Shown: positions 14,601 to 22,863, counted from the stretch's first letter. The stretch: 64,000 nt of DNA from Didemnitutus sp041906465 (GCA_041906465.1 JAYRJE010000010.1:62001-126000), one strand, 5' to 3'. Translations and numbers: made by a program. Notes: generated from the sequence alone by a model not told the origin.

Positions 14601-17510
14601 AGCTCCGCTCTCGACCGTGGCCGTGCCGGTGCCGTTGTAGCCGACGCGCATGTTGCCGGCGTAGCCGTTGCGCGCCAAGATCGAGTAGGTCGTGCCTGCA
14701 CCGCTCAAGTTCAGCGTGCCCTCCGAACCGGTATCCACGCCGAGCGCGCTCGTCGTCGCCGTGACGGACGCGCCGCCCGAAACGGTCAACCGACCGTAGC
14801 CAACCGTGCCGTTGCCCGTGCCGCCGACATACAGCGGCAGGCCGTTGTTGAACGCCGTGCCCGCGCCGTCGACGGTCATCGTGGCCACCGTCGCACCCGA
14901 GCCGCCGATGTAGCCACCGTCAGCATCGAGCACCGCGCCGTTGGTCACACGCACGGTGCCTTCGTCCACGCTGAACCAGCCGTCGGCGCTGTTCCAATCC
15001 GCCGGAGCGCCCGCGTGCAGCGTGCCGATGCGCAATGCCGTGCCCGACCCGCTCAAGTCGACCGTGCCGCCCGCTCCCATGTAAAGGCTGCCCAACACCG
15101 TCTCGGCTTGGGCGCCATTGGTGAGAGTCAGGCTGCCCGTGGCGCCCGCGGTGCGGGCAATTTGAATCGATCCGGGATTGCTCGCGCCGCCGATGGTCAG
15201 GCTCGAGCCCGTGCCATCGACCACCACGCTGCCCCGTGCGCCGGTGTCGCCACCGATCTTCATGCTGGTGGCACTGACTTGGCCGCCCGAACGGATGGTT
15301 AAATCGCCGCGACTGTCCGCCTGGCTGGCGACATCCAACAGGCCCGCCGCGGAGAGCGAAGCGCCGTTCTCGACCGTGGCCGTGCCGGTGCCGTTGTAGC
15401 CGACGCGCATGTTGCCCGCATAGCCGTTGCGCGCCAGGATCGAGTAGGTCGTGCCTGCACCGCTCAAGTTCAGCGTGCCCTCCGAACCGGTATCCACGCC
15501 GAGCGCGCTCGTCGTCGCCGTGACGGAGGCGCCGCCCGAAACGGTCAACTGGCCGTAGCCAACCGTGCCGTTGCCCGTGCCGCCGACATACAGCGGCAGG
15601 CCGTTGTTGAACGCCGTGCCCGCGCCGTCGACGGTCATCGTGGCCACCGTCGCGCCCGAGCCGCCGATGTAGCCACCGTCAGCATCGAGCACCGCGCCGT
15701 TGGTCACGCGCACGGTGCCTTCGTCCACGCTGAACCAGCCATCGGCGCTGTTCCAATCCACCGGAGCGCCCGAGTGCAGCGTGCCGATGCGCAACGCCGT
15801 GCCCGACCCGCTCAGGTCGACCGTGCCGCCCGCTCCCATGTAGAGGCCGCCCAACACCGTCTCGACTTGGGCGCCATTGCGCAGGATCAGGCTGCCATTG
15901 GTGGCGGTGCCACGCGAAATCTGAATCGCGCCCGCATTGCTCAGGCTGGCGCTCTGGCCGTCGACGATCAGCTTGGCTTCGTTGCCGCCGGCACCCTCGA
16001 TGGTCAGCGTGTTGCCGTTCAGCGTGCCGCGCAGGTCAACCGTGCCGTTCTGCACATTCACGTGGCCGCCGAATCCGGGGCTGGCGCCGGTGAGGGTCCA
16101 AGTGCTGGTGCCGGTTTTGTTGAGGTTGGCAAAGTCGCGATACTGCGCCGTGTTGCCAAGCGTGCTGACATCGAAGCTCGCGTCGGCACTGCCGCCAAGG
16201 ACGAGGGTGTTGACGTTCGAGGTCGCGCCGCTTTTCGCCACGTTGCCAGTGATGTTCGAACCCGCGCGCAGCTCGAGGGTGACGTTGCCGGAGCCGATGG
16301 CGATACCGCCCGAGATTGTGCCCGAGTTGACGATCGTGGTGGCGGCAGTCCCCGTCTGGATGGCGGTGCTTCCGGTGATCGAACCGCTGTTGGTGATGCT
16401 GACCGTTCCGCTCTGCGTATCGGCGCTGATGCCGGTGGCGGTGCTGGTGACGGTGCCGGAGTTGGTGATGGTGATGTTGCCGCTGGGGGTGCTGGCCAGA
16501 ATGCCGGTGCCGCCGTTGGCCTGCACCGTGCCGGTGTTGGTGATGGTCACGTTGCCGGAGCCAGCCTCGCTCGTATCGAAGCCCGCCGCGCCGTTGAGGC
16601 CGTTGAGGCCGATGGCCTGGCCGTGGTTGGCCAGCGTGACGTTGCCGACCTGGGTCGCCCCTTGAATAGCGTTGTGGGTATTGGCCGTGAGGACGCCCGC
16701 CGCCTGGTTGGTGATCGAGACATCGCCCTCGGGGGTCCAAGCGATCAGACCTTGTCGGGTGGCCGAGGTGATGGAGCCGCTGTTTTCGATTGAGGCCAAA
16801 CCCTTGTAGTTGATGGCGCGCATGCCCGCGCCGTCGGAATTGAGCGTGCCGCTGTTGACCATCGACACCGTGACCGGTGTCGCGCTGGCAAAGCCTGAAT
16901 CCGCATACAGCGCGCGCCCGCCGCTGGCGGTGGCGGTCACAGCGCCGCTGTTTTGCAGGGAAATATTTCCGTCGTGCGAGGTGGCCGTGACGCCATCACC
17001 GGCGGCGGAGGTGACTGCGGCGGCGGTGATGATGCTGATCGCGCCCGCCTTTTCATTGCGCACCCACACACCACCGGAGCCGCTGCTGCTGTTGATTACC
17101 GAATTATTGTCCAACAAGACCGTGATATCGTTGCCGCCGACCAGGTTCGTGAAGAGGTTGACGCCGCCGTAGTTGGGGGAGTTGACCGTCGTGTTTCGGA
17201 TGTCCAGCGACATGCTGATCGGCCCCGTCGGCGCGGTGACCGAGTTGGGGTTATAGTTGATGCTACCGGCGGTCAGGTTAACTCCGTTGACGGCAAGCGT
17301 CGTGTTCCCGGACTCCACCCGGACGTTCACATCCGTGATCGTGTCAAAAACGGTCACATTGCCCGTGGTTGTCACCTGTCCGTGGGCAGACAACGCGACC
17401 GCGGCGAGCAGAGCCACGGCACCGATGTTGCGGGTCAAAACAAGGGAGCGACGCCTTAGCAGGGTAAGGCGGAAGACTTGGCCAGACGCGTATTCGCCGA
17501 AGTTGTTCAT
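11607..17510 (-). CDS. Giant autotransporter (type Va secretion) with PATR-type beta-helix passenger
   Basis: 1967-residue surface/secreted protein. A long N-terminal export region is followed by a hydrophobic segment (residues about 30-45, ending SAHGQ). The passenger (about 46-1660) is a Gly/Thr/Asn/Ser-rich beta-helix with repeated units such as GTLTVSGGASVTA and the autotransporter-associated form GAGTLNLTGASTFTGGLTVNQG. The last 290 residues form the autotransporter barrel, from NLWVQGLSSWNKV to a terminal Phe. Two blocks (residues about 544-722 and 797-975) are almost identical in protein and DNA, so the passenger recently grew by duplication. No adhesin or protease signature was seen; the function is probably adhesion or surface structure. 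Upstream lies a perfect 18-bp palindrome that may be an operator. Confidence 0.9.
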   Translation of the reverse strand: MNNFGEYASGQVFRLTLLRRRSLVLTRNIGAVALLAAVALSAHGQVTTTGNVTVFDTITDVNVRVESGNTTLAVNGVNLTAGSINYNPNSVTAPTGPISMSLDIRNTTVNSPNYGGVNLFTNLVGGNDITVLLDNNSVINSSSGSGGVWVRNEKAGAISIITAAAVTSAAGDGVTATSHDGNISLQNSGAVTATASGGRALYADSGFASATPVTVSMVNSGTLNSDGAGMRAINYKGLASIENSGSITSATRQGLIAWTPEGDVSITNQAAGVLTANTHNAIQGATQVGNVTLANHGQAIGLNGLNGAAGFDTSEAGSGNVTITNTGTVQANGGTGILASTPSGNITITNSGTVTSTATGISADTQSGTVSITNSGSITGSTAIQTGTAATTIVNSGTISGGIAIGSGNVTLELRAGSNITGNVAKSGATSNVNTLVLGGSADASFDVSTLGNTAQYRDFANLNKTGTSTWTLTGASPGFGGHVNVQNGTVDLRGTLNGNTLTIEGAGGNEAKLIVDGQSASLSNAGAIQISRGTATNGSLILRNGAQVETVLGGLYMGAGGTVDLSGSGTALRIGTLHSGAPVDWNSADGWFSVDEGTVRVTNGAVLDADGGYIGGSGATVATMTVDGAGTAFNNGLPLYVGGTGNGTVGYGQLTVSGGASVTATTSALGVDTGSEGTLNLSGAGTTYSILARNGYAGNMRVGYNGTGTATVENGASLSAAGLLDVASQADSRGDLTIRSGGQVSATSMKIGGDTGARGSVVVDGTGSSLTIGGASNPGSIQIARTAGATGSLTLTNGAQAETVLGSLYMGAGGTVDLSGSGTALRIGTLHAGAPADWNSADGWFSVDEGTVRVTNGAVLDADGGYIGGSGATVATMTVDGAGTAFNNGLPLYVGGTGNGTVGYGRLTVSGGASVTATTSALGVDTGSEGTLNLSGAGTTYSILARNGYAGNMRVGYNGTGTATVESGASLSAAGLLEVASQDNSRGTLTVQTGGQVSAGTLRVGVGSGAQGSLVVNGSGSSLTATSGTAGIGVDGQGSLSIGNGGLVTTQTLVAGWNAGGTGTIDVTGANSRLNSTAQLHVGVDGAGTLNLANGGAVTTNQLLIATNAGSIGTVNIGAATGQQAAAAGTLTAASIELGAGNGRLVLNHTSGDYTLGAGISGTGAVNVLAGTTTFSGNSGNFAGTLSVQGGQAIVANTFAASSTTVSAGATLQVGTSGQVGALVSNLQNDGAVTFANSNVYAGQLSGRGLVAKTGSNTLLFSGDSRSFTGTTNVTAGGLLLTGKLGGNVVVDTAGIFQVGDGSANGDLLANTVNNGTLIFNQTIDYDYTGALSGNGKLIKQGSGLLLLSGDYHYKGSTVVLGGLVRLASALDTATDLVVNSGTFDLANKTQEVAGLSGASGNLLLGNGRLTVNQAGNSQFGGTISGTDSLIKNGAGTLNLTGASTFTGGLTVNQGLVAINGVLPGSAFVNQGGRLGGNGTVGSITVRNGGSLTPGNSIGQISVTGDVTFEAGSTYAVEVDANGNTDRVNASGRAKISGGTVAVTAAAGNYRWITDYVILHAGGGVSGQFAGYNVDLPFLTPYLRYTASDVVLTLARNDRKFASFATTRNQRAVATTLDGGVQTDELYRAIAGQADANSATQAFDALSGELWSTTGTFLVDRTRRIGETMLSRLEQVEAAGRNVASAAPSTEIRPNLWVQGLSSWNKVKSDGNAAKASQRTVGVVVGGDAAIGQLQVGAAFNHGTDETTIDGRASRAEVTTDGLALYAGRGWGKWRTRAGASYHWHTVTGTRNVNFTGVTESLAGDYDARGLSAFGEASYGLSVRGAQIEPFAGVNHVSLRTDAFAETGGELAGLSVSAIQRDVTYTTLGLRLGSNPSAAARPFLTPRLSAAWLHGFGEVAANGRQRLLAGGEFDVWGLPAARNALRVECGAQVNVMRHGALGLTYVGNVSNQWSDHGLRVGFSSDF
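14584..15120 (-). repeat. Intragenic near-identical repeat, copy B of the autotransporter passenger
   Basis: Matches 15343-15879 at an offset of exactly 759 bp (253 codons). In sampled stretches only a few percent of bases differ, mainly third positions. The unit covers SGSGTALRIGTLHAGAPADW through SGASLSAAGLLEVASQ in the protein. Confidence 0.85.
15343..15879 (-). repeat. Intragenic near-identical repeat, copy A of the autotransporter passenger
   Basis: First copy in protein order of the 759-bp unit (compare 14584-15120). It encodes SGSGTALRIGTLHSGAPVDW through NGASLSAAGLLDVASQ. The flanking 222-bp spacers between the conserved blocks are more diverged. Confidence 0.85.
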
Positions 17511-18018
17511 AGTCAGCGACCAAGAGCAGCCTCCATAAAATCCGTCAAGGTTTTACCTATATCGTAACAGGATTATTACTCATTAGTGATAGTCCGATCG
17601 GACTATATCCTATTTGGGAAAACATCCCAAAATCACCATTACCATTCGGCCTTAATGTCGTCTCAAAGGGCCGGGCAAGCCTCCGAGAGAACGGGGCCCA
17701 GAGACAAAAGACGTCGGCGAATACCGATCACACGCGGCGCGAAGCGATCTCCATGCCGAGAGACCGCCCGAAGTGGATTTTCGGAATGCCTGTGTGCAAC
17801 TCCCGCGCGACGTTGATGCTTGTGGAAGTCGCTTTCGCTGGAAGCACGGCGCGCCGGCAAAGTTGCGGTAGCGCGAGGCCCGGGGTTGCGGTTTTGTGGC
17901 CAGTCACCACGTTGCTGCTCTCCATGGCGGCCGTCCTGCACCCTGCAGGTCGGAAGTCCCGCGCTTCGCCGGCTCATCCGGCGGGCCTTGGTCGGCGGCT
18001 GCTGAGATATTCCCGCAC
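17511..18018. promoter_or_regulatory. Divergent intergenic region between autotransporter and phosphatase-glycosidase genes
   Basis: About 500 bp with AT-rich sequence near the autotransporter start (17540-17640), where its promoter is expected. A GGAGG lies at about 17528-17532 on the minus strand, about 17 bp upstream of its ATG. The half nearer the plus-strand gene (17680-18018) is GC-rich and open in several frames; no gene could be supported there. Confidence 0.45.
17589..17606. promoter_or_regulatory. Perfect 18-bp palindrome upstream of the autotransporter (operator candidate)
   Basis: ATAGTCCGA/TCGGACTAT is fully self-complementary and lies 79 bp upstream of the autotransporter ATG, in AT-rich sequence. 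Size and symmetry fit a dimeric regulator site (TetR-, LuxR- or MarR-like); which regulator binds is unknown. Confidence 0.55.
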
Positions 18019-20115
18019 GTGAACGAACCGAAACGCATCCTCCTCTTCTGCTCGGACCTCGACGGCACGCTCATCGGCAATGCGGAGGCGACGCGACGTT
18101 TCCGCGCCGCGTGGGAGGCGCTCTCTCCCGAAGCGCGGCCGTTGCTCGTCTACAGCAGCGGACGCCTGCTCAGCGACCTCCGCCGCTTTGTCGATGAGGG
18201 GCTGCTGCCGGCCGGAGATTTCTGGATCGGCGGCGTGGGCACGGAAGTATTCGACGTGCGCGCGAACCGCGTGCTCGAGGAATTCGGCGCATACCTCGGC
18301 GACGGCTGGAAGCTCGCCGCCGCCCGCGAAGTCGTCGCGCGCACGCACGGCGTGCGTCCGCAGCCGGCGGAGTTTCAGACGCCGTTCAAGAGTTCATGGT
18401 ATTGGGACAACGCGTCCGCCGAACAAATCCGCGAACTCAAGCGCCAGCTGGCCGAAGCCGGCGTCGCCGCGCGCGTCGTGTATTCCAGCAGTCGCGACCT
18501 CGACATCATCCCGCGCAACGCCACCAAGGGCGGCTCGCTCGACTGGCTGACCAAGCGCCTGTCGGTGCCGCTCGATCAAGTGCTCGTCGCCGGCGACACG
18601 GGCAACGACGCCAGCATGTTCCGCCTGCCGGGCGTGCGCGGCATCATCGTCGAAAACGCATTCCCCGAGCTCTACGAGGCGACGGTGGACATCCCGGTGT
18701 TCAGCTCGCGCCGCATTCTCGCGGATGGCGTGCTCGATGGGCTGTGCCACTTCGGTGTGATCTGCGCCGTGCCTTCGAAACACGAGACCAGCCAGCGCCG
18801 CGAGGACATGGCGCCCGGTTTCCAGCGACTGTTCGAGGGCACGAAGCTCGGCAACCTCACCGCCGACGAACGCAGCTACGTCCGCACCGCCTACGGCAAG
18901 GCGCTCGACGCGCTGCGCCGGAACATCACGCCGCTCGGTTTTTCCGCCTGTTCGCTCAAGGACAACCGCGTCACCGGCACCGACGCGAATTACCGCAGCG
19001 TGTGGGCGCGCGACGGCGCGATCACGGTGTGGAGCACGCTGCGCATCGATGACCCCGAAATTCGCGCCGCGCAGATTCGCACGCTCGAGACGTTGCTCAC
19101 GGCGATTTCGCCGATCGGGCAGATCCCGGCGAACGTGCGCATCGACGACCGCACGCCGGACTACTCCGGCGTCGGCAACATCGCGTCGATCGACAGCGGC
19201 CTGTGGGTGATCATCGCGCTGTATAATTTCGCCGCGCAAACCGGCGACTACACGCTGCTGTTCCGCCACGCCGAGCGCCTCGCGAAAGTGATGAACTGGC
19301 TCGAGGCGCACGACAGCAACAACGACGGGCTGCTCGAAATCCCGGAGGCCGGCGACTGGACCGATCTCTTCGGCCGCAGCTACAACGTGCTCTACGACGA
19401 GGTGCTGTGGTATCGCGCGAACGTTTGCTACGGACGCATCCTCGAATTCATGGGCCAGTTCGAGCCGGCGGCGGCTTACCTGCGCGCATCGCAACGCATC
19501 CGTGCGCGCGTGCTCAGCACGTTCTGGACGACGACGCAGCCCGGCGAGGAAGAGGCGCGGCGGCCGCACCGGTTCGCCGACCGGCAATTCGCGCTCGGCG
19601 ACACGCAATACCTGTTGGCCGAGATCACGCCGTTCGCCTTCAACTGGCGCTGCGACGTCTACGCCAACATCCTCGCGTTCCTCATGAACCTGCTCGACCT
19701 CGAGCGCGCGCGGACGGCGTTTCGTTTCATGTGGGGCGTCGGCGTGAACCAGCCGTGGCCGGTCGCGAATCTCTATCCCGTCGTGCAGTCCGGCGATCCC
19801 GACTGGCGCGCCTACTACACGGTGAACCTGCTCAACCTGCCGCATCACTACCACAACGGCGGGCTGTGGCCGTTCGTCGGCGGGATGTGGGTGCGCTTCA
19901 TCCAGCGGCTCGGCTTCCACGAAGTGGCGTGCCGCGAACTCGTGCGGCTCGCGCAGATGAATCAGATGGGGCGCGACCAGGAGTGGGAGTTCAACGAGTG
20001 GTATCACGGCGCCACGGGCCGCCCGATGGGCAAAGCGTATCAGGCGTGGTCGGCCGCTTCGTTCCTGCACGCGTGTCACGAGCTCGACGCCGAGCCGGAC
20101 GGGATGGGGACGTAG
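18019..20115 (+). CDS. Fusion of HAD-IIB sugar phosphatase with a six-hairpin glycosidase
   Basis: Two enzymes in one 698-residue chain. Residues about 5-255 are a HAD-IIB phosphatase like sucrose-6-phosphate phosphatase: DLDGT (motif I), VYSSGR (motif II), the Lys of NATKGG and GDTGND (motifs III/IV). Residues about 290-695 look like an (alpha/alpha)6 glycosidase of the GH100 (neutral invertase)/GDE-like type: NYRSVWARDGAITVW, RIDDRTPDYSGVGNIASIDS, DSNNDGLLEIPEAGDWTD and NEWYHGATG. GTG 18019 is chosen because it immediately precedes the HAD domain; the upstream ATG at 17896 gives an unnatural N-terminus. No signal peptide, so cytosolic. Possible role: sucrose or another phosphorylated glucoside made and turned over in one protein, or glycogen/compatible-solute metabolism. 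The substrates are inferred, not shown. Confidence 0.8.
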   Translation: MNEPKRILLFCSDLDGTLIGNAEATRRFRAAWEALSPEARPLLVYSSGRLLSDLRRFVDEGLLPAGDFWIGGVGTEVFDVRANRVLEEFGAYLGDGWKLAAAREVVARTHGVRPQPAEFQTPFKSSWYWDNASAEQIRELKRQLAEAGVAARVVYSSSRDLDIIPRNATKGGSLDWLTKRLSVPLDQVLVAGDTGNDASMFRLPGVRGIIVENAFPELYEATVDIPVFSSRRILADGVLDGLCHFGVICAVPSKHETSQRREDMAPGFQRLFEGTKLGNLTADERSYVRTAYGKALDALRRNITPLGFSACSLKDNRVTGTDANYRSVWARDGAITVWSTLRIDDPEIRAAQIRTLETLLTAISPIGQIPANVRIDDRTPDYSGVGNIASIDSGLWVIIALYNFAAQTGDYTLLFRHAERLAKVMNWLEAHDSNNDGLLEIPEAGDWTDLFGRSYNVLYDEVLWYRANVCYGRILEFMGQFEPAAAYLRASQRIRARVLSTFWTTTQPGEEEARRPHRFADRQFALGDTQYLLAEITPFAFNWRCDVYANILAFLMNLLDLERARTAFRFMWGVGVNQPWPVANLYPVVQSGDPDWRAYYTVNLLNLPHHYHNGGLWPFVGGMWVRFIQRLGFHEVACRELVRLAQMNQMGRDQEWEFNEWYHGATGRPMGKAYQAWSAASFLHACHELDAEPDGMGT

Positions 20116-20232
20116 GCGGCGGGGCGTCCGCGTGGGTCGCGAGGTGCGCGAGATGGGTGGGCGTCGGTGTCTCTACCGACGCCGGTCGGCGGTCTTCGCG
20201 TTCGTTCGCGTTGCGTGCGGACTCGTGCATTT

Positions 20233-20256
20233 GTCGCCGCTGGGGACAGCGGCGAC
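20233..20256. terminator. Hairpin in convergent intergenic region
   Basis: Perfect 9-bp stem GTCGCCGCT/AGCGGCGAC with loop GGGGAC, between the phosphatase-glycosidase stop (20115) and the convergent esterase stop (20357). There is no T-tract, so terminator function is uncertain. Confidence 0.4.
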
Positions 20257-20272
20257 CACCTTCTGCGGAGTG

Positions 20273-20340
20273 GTGGCGGCATTCGGGAGAATTCCGCCTC
20301 GGCGTTGCGCGGCCCGCGAAAGCCTCCCGGCTTCCGCCAC
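20273..20340 (+). repeat. Dispersed hairpin repeat, copy 2
   Basis: 5' arm GTGGCGGCATTCGGGAGAAT followed by TCCGC; 3' arm GCGAAAGCCTCCCGGCTTCC followed by GCCAC. Compared with the 46182 copy, both arms changed together (GTAGCGG to GTGGCGG with CCGCTAC to CCGCCAC; GTGAG to GGGAG with CTCAC to CTCCC), so base pairing is kept. It lies between two convergent genes. Confidence 0.75.
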
Positions 20341-20356
20341 GACCAAATAGTCGGGC

Positions 20357-21229
20357 CTACTGGGCGCGCAGGTTCGCGCGCAGCCACTCGGCGACTTGCT
20401 GCCGATAACCGGGCACGATCTTGTCCCACGCGAGCAGGCCGTGCGGCGCGCGCGGGAGGACGAGGACGTCGCAGACGTTGCCGGCCGCGAGCATCTTTTC
20501 CTCGAAGCGGCGCGTCATCGCGATCGCGACGGTGCGGTCGGCGTCGCCGTGGAGCATCAACATCGGCGGCAGGCCGGGCTTGATGTAACTGCCGGGCGAA
20601 CCGGCGAGGAGAATCTTGCGCGACTCCGGCGTGAGATCGCGGGGCACGCCGAAAAGCTGCTGCAACCCCGTGCTCGCGCCGCCGCGCACTTGCGCGTCGA
20701 ACTCCAGATCGCTGACCGGCGCATAACCGATCGCGGCTTGCACGCGCGTGTCGCCTTCGCCCAGCACCGCTGCCTGCAACGCGATGTGTCCTCCCGCGGA
20801 GTGGCCGACGATGACGATGCGCGACGGATCGCCGCGGTATTCGGCGGCATGCGCCTTGACCCAGCGAATCGCGGTTTGCGCATCCTCGAGCTGCGCCGGC
20901 CAGAGGTGCGTCGGCAACATCCGGTAATCGATCGAGAACCAGACGCAGCCCGCCGCGGTAAACGTGTCGAACCACGGCGTGATATCGCTGCCGCTGCCGG
21001 GTTTGTCGCTGCCGGATTTGCTCCCGCTGGTCCAACCGCCGCCATGCACGAGGATCGCGACGGGAAACGGACCTTCCCCCGGAGGAATACCGACATCGAG
21101 CTTCAGGCTCACGCCGGCGGCCTGGCCGTATTCGACGTCGCGAATGATGCGCGCTTCGGCGGCGTGAAGGGCGGGCGCGACGACGCCGAGCAACAGAAGG
21201 AGAAAGGCAAATGAGCGAAACGATTTCAT
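20357..21229 (-). CDS. Secreted alpha/beta-hydrolase (carboxylesterase, HSL/acetylesterase type)
   Basis: 290-residue esterase. Signal peptide from the preferred ATG at 21229 (MKSFRSFAFLLLLLGVVAPA, then LHAAEA); the longer frame from 21265 adds an unlikely tail. Oxyanion motif HGGGW, nucleophile motif GHSAGG, acid Asp in HGDADRTV and His in APHGLL form a complete hydrolase triad. It is the last gene of the minus-strand pectin operon, 126 bp after the second GH28. A role in removing acetyl or feruloyl groups from pectin is inferred from context; the sequence itself only says carboxylesterase. Confidence 0.83.
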   Translation of the reverse strand: MKSFRSFAFLLLLLGVVAPALHAAEARIIRDVEYGQAAGVSLKLDVGIPPGEGPFPVAILVHGGGWTSGSKSGSDKPGSGSDITPWFDTFTAAGCVWFSIDYRMLPTHLWPAQLEDAQTAIRWVKAHAAEYRGDPSRIVIVGHSAGGHIALQAAVLGEGDTRVQAAIGYAPVSDLEFDAQVRGGASTGLQQLFGVPRDLTPESRKILLAGSPGSYIKPGLPPMLMLHGDADRTVAIAMTRRFEEKMLAAGNVCDVLVLPRAPHGLLAWDKIVPGYRQQVAEWLRANLRAQ

Positions 21230-21281
21230 CGGAGCGAAGGAGAGATTAACCACGAAAGACACCAAACACGCGAAAGGCTGA

Positions 21282-21352
21282 CTCTGTGTTCTCTGTGACC
21301 TCAGTGTTTCAAATTTCAGAAATTAAACACAGAGGTCACGGAGGACACAGAG
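21282..21352. repeat. Long imperfect inverted repeat (CTCTGTGTTCTCTGTGACCT type)
   Basis: 28-bp arms (21282-21309 and 21325-21352), the first reading CTCTGTGTTCTCTGTGACCT then CAGTGTTT and the second ending GGTCACGGAGGACACAGAG, complementary with three mismatches around a 15-nt loop. Such CACAGAGG/TCTGTG palindromes recur in many environmental genomes. It is just past the GH28 stop and just before the esterase, so it may attenuate or stabilise the mRNA end. Confidence 0.75.
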
Positions 21353-21355
21353 GGT

Positions 21356-22849
21356 TTATGGAATCAGAACGAGACGGGAATTGCTGACCTCCGAGGCTTT
21401 CACCGGTTCGCCCTGGCGCGCGCGGATGCTCACGCGCTCGAAGACGATGCCATCCGCGTAAGCGAGATCGGCGCCCCGTTCCGCAGAGAGCGAGACGTCG
21501 CGGAAGGTGATGTTTTGCAGCGGCATTTCCGGCAGACCGCGCAGCGTGAACGCAGCTTTCGAACCGCGCGAGACGATGTCCTCGAAGAGAATGTTGCGGA
21601 ACGTGGGCGTGCCTTCATCGGGCTTCGTCACCGCCGCGGCGGGCTGGCCGTTCGCGGCGTAGAAGAAATTGAAGTCGATCGCGCTGCCGACAATGCCCGT
21701 CATGCGGATGCCCTGAAGGTGAATGTTCTCCACCACGCCGCCGCGACCGCGCAGCGTCTTGAAGCGCAGGCCGAGGTCGGTGCCGATGAACGTGCAGTTC
21801 CGCACGAGAACGTTGCGGACGCCACCGGACATCTCGCTGCCGATGGTGAAGCCGCCGTGCCCTTCATAAACGGTGCAGTTCTCGATCAACACGTCCTCGG
21901 TCGGCACGCCGATGCGCCGGCCGGCGGCGTCTTTGCCGGACTTGATGCACAGGCCGTCGTCTCCGGTGTCGACGATGCAGCCCGTGACGTGGACGCGACG
22001 GCAGGAATCGATGTCCATCGCGTCGCTGTTTTGCGCCCAACGCTCATTGAAGATTTTCAAGTCGCGCAGCGCGACATCCTCGCAGAGCCACGGATGAAGG
22101 GTCCAATTCGGCGAATTGCGGAACGTGACGCCCTCGAGGAGCACGCGCTTGCATTCGAGAAAGCGGAGCAGTCGCGGACGGAGCACAAACCAGTAAGGCT
22201 CGTAGTCGGTCGGATTGAGCGAGCCGCTCGCGGCGAGTTTGCCTAGCTGCGCGGGCGCGGCGAAGCCCGGCGCGGCGGGCAGCCACTCGTCGCCCTTGGC
22301 GTTCACGACGCCACCGGAAGCGACGAGCGCTTTCCAGAAGGCGTCGGTCACTTTCGCTTTTTTCACGTGGCGCCAGGCGTCGCCGCCGCCGTCGATCACG
22401 CCGGCGCCGGTGATGGCGATGTCCTCGGCGTGTTCGGCGGAAAGCGGCGAGGTCTTGTCGACTTCCTTTTCGCCGCGCGCGTCGAAGACGCGCATCGGAT
22501 AGAGCGTGTGGTCGCGGGAAAACTGGATCAGCGCACCGGCTTCGAGGTGAAGGCGCGTGCGGCTGCGCAATTCGATCGGTCCGGTCAGCCAAAGGCCGGG
22601 AGGCACGACGAGCGTGCCGCCGCCTTGCTCGGCGAGCGCGGCGATCGCACGGGCGAACGCGGCCGTGTTGAGCGTCTCGCCATCGGACACGGCGCCAAAA
22701 TCACCGAGGCTGACGCGCGTGGCGGGAATGCGCGGCGCGGCGGGAGCGGTCGGCACGACCGGCACGGTGAGCGCGGCGGACAACGCGACGGCGGAGACGG
22801 CCAGCGTGCACGTGACGACCAGACGGCGGAGGGATAAGGAAATGAACAT
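21356..22849 (-). CDS. Secreted polygalacturonase-like glycosidase (GH28)
   Basis: 497-residue right-handed beta-helix enzyme that cleaves alpha-galacturonide bonds in pectin. ATG 22849 gives a signal peptide (MFISLSLRRLVVTCTLAVSA). The N-terminal GDFGAVSDG and NTAAFARAIAAL blocks are typical of GH28. Catalytic motifs are in order: NSDAMDIDSC (family NTDGxD), TGDDGLCIKSG (DD), GHGGFTIGSE (GHG) and RFKT (RIK position). The NSDAMD form is a variant often seen in exo-acting or rhamnogalacturonan enzymes. It starts 14 bp after the pectin methylesterase stop, so the two are surely co-transcribed. Confidence 0.92.
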   Translation of the reverse strand: MFISLSLRRLVVTCTLAVSAVALSAALTVPVVPTAPAAPRIPATRVSLGDFGAVSDGETLNTAAFARAIAALAEQGGGTLVVPPGLWLTGPIELRSRTRLHLEAGALIQFSRDHTLYPMRVFDARGEKEVDKTSPLSAEHAEDIAITGAGVIDGGGDAWRHVKKAKVTDAFWKALVASGGVVNAKGDEWLPAAPGFAAPAQLGKLAASGSLNPTDYEPYWFVLRPRLLRFLECKRVLLEGVTFRNSPNWTLHPWLCEDVALRDLKIFNERWAQNSDAMDIDSCRRVHVTGCIVDTGDDGLCIKSGKDAAGRRIGVPTEDVLIENCTVYEGHGGFTIGSEMSGGVRNVLVRNCTFIGTDLGLRFKTLRGRGGVVENIHLQGIRMTGIVGSAIDFNFFYAANGQPAAAVTKPDEGTPTFRNILFEDIVSRGSKAAFTLRGLPEMPLQNITFRDVSLSAERGADLAYADGIVFERVSIRARQGEPVKASEVSNSRLVLIP

Positions 22850-22863
22850 GGGCAGGAAGGGGA

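Noticed and set aside
14000..16600. CRISPR-like direct repeats
   Set aside because: The repeated DNA is coding beta-helix repeat of the autotransporter, with irregular spacing and no spacer structure.
17896..18018. N-terminal extension of the phosphatase-glycosidase from ATG 17896
   Set aside because: The extra 41 residues are Gly/Pro/Arg/His-rich without structure, and GTG 18019 sits immediately before the HAD domain.
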